From NCBI GenBank assembly GCA_903853515.1, contig CAINTU010000132.1, forward strand, positions 1-7,211: DNA of 7,211 bases. The letters are read 5' to 3'. The notes beneath the pieces are model-generated. The model ran no database searches. It was given only the letters and a program-made list of their open reading frames with translations, and had not been told where the DNA came from. This document shows, piece by piece, positions 4,952-7,211 of this stretch; the stretch's first letter is position 1; each line of letters opens with the position of its first letter. The stretch is from an uncultured Micrococcales bacterium (lineage in GTDB: Bacteria; Actinomycetota; Actinomycetes; Actinomycetales; Microbacteriaceae). Made by a program: the position numbers and the translations under genes.

Positions 4952-5869
4952 ATGAGCAAGAAGCCAACAGGCCGACGCCGCGCTGATGTCGATATCAACG
5001 TGCTTGAGTCGATGCAGTTGCGCTCACGCCGCTCGATTCGCGAAGCTGAACGCCGCAGATCTAAGCGTGCCAACAAACGTGCTGAGAAGATCGAGAAACG
5101 TGCCGCGGCGAAATTAGCTTTGGCAAATGCCTCGACCACCACTTCGAAGGCAAATGCCGCAAGAGTTGCTGCCGGAGTAATAACGGCAAGCGCAAAAGTG
5201 CGTCTCAGCAAGCGTCAAAGTGTTAAGCGCGCCATAACAATGCTGGTTACATCTGGCGTAATCGCAAGCGCAAGCCTGCCGGCATATGCTTTCAACCCGC
5301 TGTTGAGTGCAATGGTTGGTTTCACCGGCAACGGCACAGACTCTTCGGCCAATGCTCAGTCTTTGATCATCGCCGAACAGGCACAAAATGAGTTCGAGCG
5401 TGGCGGGTTCGGCGCTATCACCGCGAGCGACCTTCAGAATTTGAGCACCAACAACACTTATCGTCGCTATAACGGTCTAACCGCGGCCGATTTTTATCAA
5501 AACCCCGCCTATAGCATCATCACTCCGGCTGACGTGATCAACGTCGCACAAAAATATGTCGGAGTGCCTTATGTTTTGGGTGGTGAGCTGCCGGTTGGTT
5601 TCGACTGCTCTGGTTTGACCCGCTATGTTTATGCCCAGTTCGGCGTGCTCTTGCCGCACTCGGTTATCGCTCAGTCGCACGACGTGCATGTTCATCGCAT
5701 TCCTCGCTCGCAAGCTCAACCGGGTGACCTGGTCATTCTCAACGATTTGAGCCACGAAGGTATTTATGCAGGTGGTGGCCAGTTCTATCACGCCCCACGC
5801 CCTGGCGACCAGGTCAAACTTGCACCAATCTTCACCGATTCGTATTTCATTGCGCGCGTTACTAAATAG
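4952..5869 (+). CDS. Exported NlpC/P60 (C40) cell-wall peptidase
   Basis: This 305-residue protein is predicted to cleave peptide bonds in peptidoglycan stems outside the membrane. The catalytic domain is residues 189-305. Cys219 lies in FDCSGLTRYVY, His268 in LSHEGIYAG, and His280 in QFYHAP is the likely third catalytic residue. QPGDLVIL (256-263) is the usual family motif before the catalytic histidine. Most relatives have SHVGIY-type sequence, so Glu269 after the histidine is a small deviation. Before the domain is a hydrophobic segment (about 94-113) ending in LPAYA, a plausible signal-peptidase site. It is preceded by about 93 Arg/Lys/Ala-rich residues, probably helical, where a normal signal peptide has only a few. 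Residues 115-188 are a Ser/Asn-rich linker. The excellent ribosome-binding site fixes the start. The gene appears to have its own promoter, between dtxR and a structured intergenic region. Confidence 0.95.
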   Translation: MSKKPTGRRRADVDINVLESMQLRSRRSIREAERRRSKRANKRAEKIEKRAAAKLALANASTTTSKANAARVAAGVITASAKVRLSKRQSVKRAITMLVTSGVIASASLPAYAFNPLLSAMVGFTGNGTDSSANAQSLIIAEQAQNEFERGGFGAITASDLQNLSTNNTYRRYNGLTAADFYQNPAYSIITPADVINVAQKYVGVPYVLGGELPVGFDCSGLTRYVYAQFGVLLPHSVIAQSHDVHVHRIPRSQAQPGDLVILNDLSHEGIYAGGGQFYHAPRPGDQVKLAPIFTDSYFIARVTK

Positions 5870-5929
5870 CCGACAAATCGTTACCCAAAGTTAGCCAAAC
5901 AAATCTGCGATTTGGGCACTTTCGAGTCG

Positions 5930-6084
5930 TATTCTAAAAACAGATCGCATTTCTGATTAGAACGGATTCCGTCATGATTACGGTGCACTTGCTCGCCAAG
6001 CAAGAGTTCCAATTTTTTCATGCCTGTCAATCCAGAACAATCTGGTCAAACTAGCGCGTCACCTTGATGGTGGCGCGTTTTTTT
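5930..6084 (+). ncRNA. Candidate structured small RNA or leader RNA upstream of the HNH gene
   Basis: This lies in the longest gene-free stretch (5870-6152). TATTCT at 5930-5935 could be a -10, starting an RNA near 5942 that ends at the terminator near 6084, about 140 bases. In between are a small hairpin (ACGG/CCGT, within 5962-5972), a six-pair hairpin (CTTGCT 5988-5993 with AGCAAG 5999-6004) and a five-pair hairpin (CCAGA 6032-6036 with TCTGG 6041-6045). It also contains a possible 26-codon frame (ATG 5974 to TAG 6052-6054) with only a weak ribosome-binding site. It could be an independent small RNA, a leader that attenuates the HNH gene, a small-protein mRNA, or simply the 3' untranslated region of the peptidase gene. 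It matches no RNA family I recognise. Confidence 0.35.
6053..6084 (+). terminator. Strong intrinsic terminator
   Basis: CGCGTCACC (6055-6063) pairs with GGTGGCGCG (6069-6077), nine pairs including one G-T wobble, around a TTGAT loop. Seven T bases follow (6078-6084). It is the only textbook Rho-independent terminator in the window. It ends transcripts from the peptidase gene, the candidate small RNA, or both. Confidence 0.92.
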
Positions 6085-6152
6085 ATTGCCAAAGCTTTGC
6101 GATCTGAACCGAAAACTCACAAGCCGTGTGGGTGACTTCGAAAGGAAGAGTT

Positions 6153-6656
6153 ATGCGAACGCTTGTTTTGAACGCCGGATACGAGCCACTCGGTGTGGTC
6201 TCTTTTAAACGGGCAATAATTTTGGTGCTTAATAAAAAGGCCACGATTATCGAAGGCGCTGAGCAAGAGAAAGTCCACAGCGCCTCAACAGAATTCGAAA
6301 TGCCGTCTGTGATTCTGCTCTCACGATATGTGCGAGTGCCTGGCAGTCGAGTAATTCCGCTATCGAGACGTGGGGTTCTTCGACGGGATGGCCATCGTTG
6401 TGCTTATTGCAATCGTGTTGCCAACACCGTAGACCACGTGGTGCCCAAATCTAGAGGTGGCCAAGATACTTGGCAAAATTTGGTTGCCTGCTGCCTGCGT
6501 TGCAACAACAAAAAGGGTGACAAGTCACTTGCTGAAATTGGTTGGCAACTGGGGTTCACGCCGGCTATGCCAACCGGTGGTGCTTGGTTGTTGCGAGGCG
6601 CAGAACGCATTGAACCAAGTTGGGATCAATACCTAGACCTGCCATTAGCTGCCTGA
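6153..6656 (+). CDS. HNH endonuclease family protein, conserved in actinobacteria
   Basis: This 167-residue protein has a zinc-ribbon-type HNH nuclease module. Cys83-x-x-Cys86 and Cys114-x-x-Cys117 should hold the structural zinc. Asp94-His95 (VDHVVPKSRGG) and Asn109 (QNLVACC), with the NNKKGDKSL stretch from 118, form the HNH active-site frame. The first 75 residues (MRTLVLNAGYEPLGVVSFKRA onward) are a separate, highly characteristic N-terminal region found on the conserved actinobacterial members of this McrA/COG1403-like group. No methylase or specificity gene lies nearby, so a restriction role is not supported here. A cellular DNA-processing role is possible, but the substrate is unknown. 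The start at 6153 has AAAGGAAGAG two bases upstream. The in-frame GTG at 6126 has no ribosome-binding site. No TAnnnT hexamer exists between the upstream terminator and this start. Confidence 0.93.
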   Translation: MRTLVLNAGYEPLGVVSFKRAIILVLNKKATIIEGAEQEKVHSASTEFEMPSVILLSRYVRVPGSRVIPLSRRGVLRRDGHRCAYCNRVANTVDHVVPKSRGGQDTWQNLVACCLRCNNKKGDKSLAEIGWQLGFTPAMPTGGAWLLRGAERIEPSWDQYLDLPLAA

Positions 6657-6662
6657 CGCCGA

Positions 6663-7211
6663 TTACAAATTAAGCCTGGCCAACAATGCGGTTGGTAGGG
6701 CCCTAATCACTAGCATGATTAACCGCCATTTGCCCGGCACATAAACGGTGGCTGATTTCTGCTTTGCCATGACGTTTACGATTTGCTGAGCGACAGCATC
6801 TGCAGAAGCGAAGCCCTTTTGATTCATGCCCGCAGTCATTCGAGTTTTTGTCGGACCGACTTTAAAGAGCACGACCGCAACATTGCTGCCAGAAAATCGC
6901 ATCTGTAATCCTTGGGCGAAGCGTTCGATGAAACCCTTGGCGGCCCCATAAACATAGTTGCTGGTGCGACCACGATCGCCTGCAACGCTGCCGATCACAG
7001 CAATAGTGCCATGGGCTTGTTTGTCAAAGGTCGCTGCGAAGGCCTCTAACGCAATAGCCGCACTTGATGCGTTCACATAAACCGAATGGGCCAGTGCGCC
7101 AGCGTTGCCTTGAGCCAAAAGTTGCTCGGTGAGTTCACCATGCGCAATAAGTGCAGCGTCTAGATCTTTGATGCCGCCTAGTGTTGTTGCAAAGTTATTG
7201 GCATCGGCAAA
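6663..7211 (-). CDS. SDR-family NAD(P)-dependent oxidoreductase, N-terminus outside window
   Basis: The frame is open from the right edge to a TAA at 6663-6665, giving 182 C-terminal residues of a protein that usually has about 250. The missing 60-70 residues would hold the TGxxxGxG cofactor loop. Visible SDR features are LDAALIAHGELT (the strand before the usual NAG position), a VNASSA segment with the structural Asn, the catalytic Ser in AVIGSVAGDRG, and the Tyr-x-x-x-Lys pair in YGAAK. The C-terminal tail (YVPGKWRLIMLVIRALPTALLARLNL, about 26 residues) has the basic-hydrophobic character of DprE2-like reductases of actinobacterial cell-envelope sugar metabolism. I recall M. tuberculosis DprE2 as having a comparable ending. 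The exact substrate cannot be read from the sequence. A TTG in the middle of the frame (7118) is not the start. The stop converges on the HNH gene with six bases between. Confidence 0.9.
   Translation of the reverse strand, partial: FADANNFATTLGGIKDLDAALIAHGELTEQLLAQGNAGALAHSVYVNASSAAIALEAFAATFDKQAHGTIAVIGSVAGDRGRTSNYVYGAAKGFIERFAQGLQMRFSGSNVAVVLFKVGPTKTRMTAGMNQKGFASADAVAQQIVNVMAKQKSATVYVPGKWRLIMLVIRALPTALLARLNL

Noticed and set aside
5886..5904. DtxR-box-like sequence on the minus strand (core GGCTAAC)
   Set aside because: By my count it matches about 12 of 19 consensus bases, with poor outer arms. That is close to what chance gives.
6020..6067. Fifteen-codon frame MPVNPEQSGQTSASP
   Set aside because: Its stop falls inside the terminator loop and the nearest purine-rich stretch is about 13 bases upstream, so translation is unlikely.
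6126..6152. GTG start extending the HNH protein by nine residues
   Set aside because: The ATG at 6153 has a strong AAAGGAAGAG just upstream and begins the conserved MRTLVLNAGYEPL N-terminus.
6674..6702. Inverted repeat CCAAC/GTTGG near the end of the SDR gene as a terminator for the HNH gene
   Set aside because: It lies in coding sequence and has no T-run on the plus strand.
6663..7118. SDR gene starting at the TTG at 7118
   Set aside because: The frame stays open to the window edge, and the residues upstream of 7118 continue the SDR fold, so the gene is cut by the window rather than short.

Overview
The window looks like ordinary chromosome from a small-genome, moderate-GC actinobacterium, most likely a Microbacteriaceae-type organism (for example the freshwater Luna lineage). 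The basis is gene content: an actinobacterial-type SerC, a DtxR/IdeR iron regulator with every metal ligand in place, a cold-shock protein with the long actinobacterial C-terminal extension, DUF3027 and DUF2530 proteins, and the conserved actinobacterial HNH protein beginning MRTLVLNAGYEPL. Base composition looks close to 50% GC by eye. The assignment to a lineage is an inference.

Layout. Positions 1-1412 (minus) hold a long reading frame, cut by the left edge, for a helicase-associated (XPB/Ssl2-like) protein. It overlaps by one base the stop of a small two-helix membrane protein (1412-1696, minus). A 62-base divergent spacer separates these from a plus-strand pair: a cold-shock protein (1759-2151) and a DUF3027 protein with an acidic repeat tail (2161-2682). 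This pair converges on a minus-strand pair, serC (2936-4054) followed by a DUF2530 membrane protein (2693-2920). serC diverges from dtxR/ideR (4133-4825, plus) across 78 bases holding promoter elements and a DtxR-like half-site. After a GC-rich hairpin and a recognisable -10/Shine-Dalgarno region comes an exported NlpC/P60 (C40) cell-wall peptidase (4952-5869, plus) with an unusually long basic N-terminus. A 283-base intergenic region (5870-6152) is the longest gene-free stretch. It carries several hairpins, ends in a strong intrinsic terminator, and is followed by an HNH nuclease-family gene (6153-6656, plus). The right edge is a minus-strand SDR oxidoreductase (6663-7211) whose N-terminus lies outside the window.

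The genes are mostly independent housekeeping functions: serine biosynthesis, iron-dependent regulation, RNA chaperoning, wall remodelling, nucleic-acid processing and a DprE2-like reductase. Two junctions suggest translational coupling (membrane protein to helicase-associated protein; cold-shock protein to DUF3027). Several minus-strand genes look leaderless, with a TAnnnT hexamer six bases before the start codon.

I do not see a clear undescribed system. The best candidate for something new is the hairpin-rich intergenic RNA with its terminator upstream of the HNH gene. No tRNA, rRNA, CRISPR array, insertion sequence or attachment site is visible.
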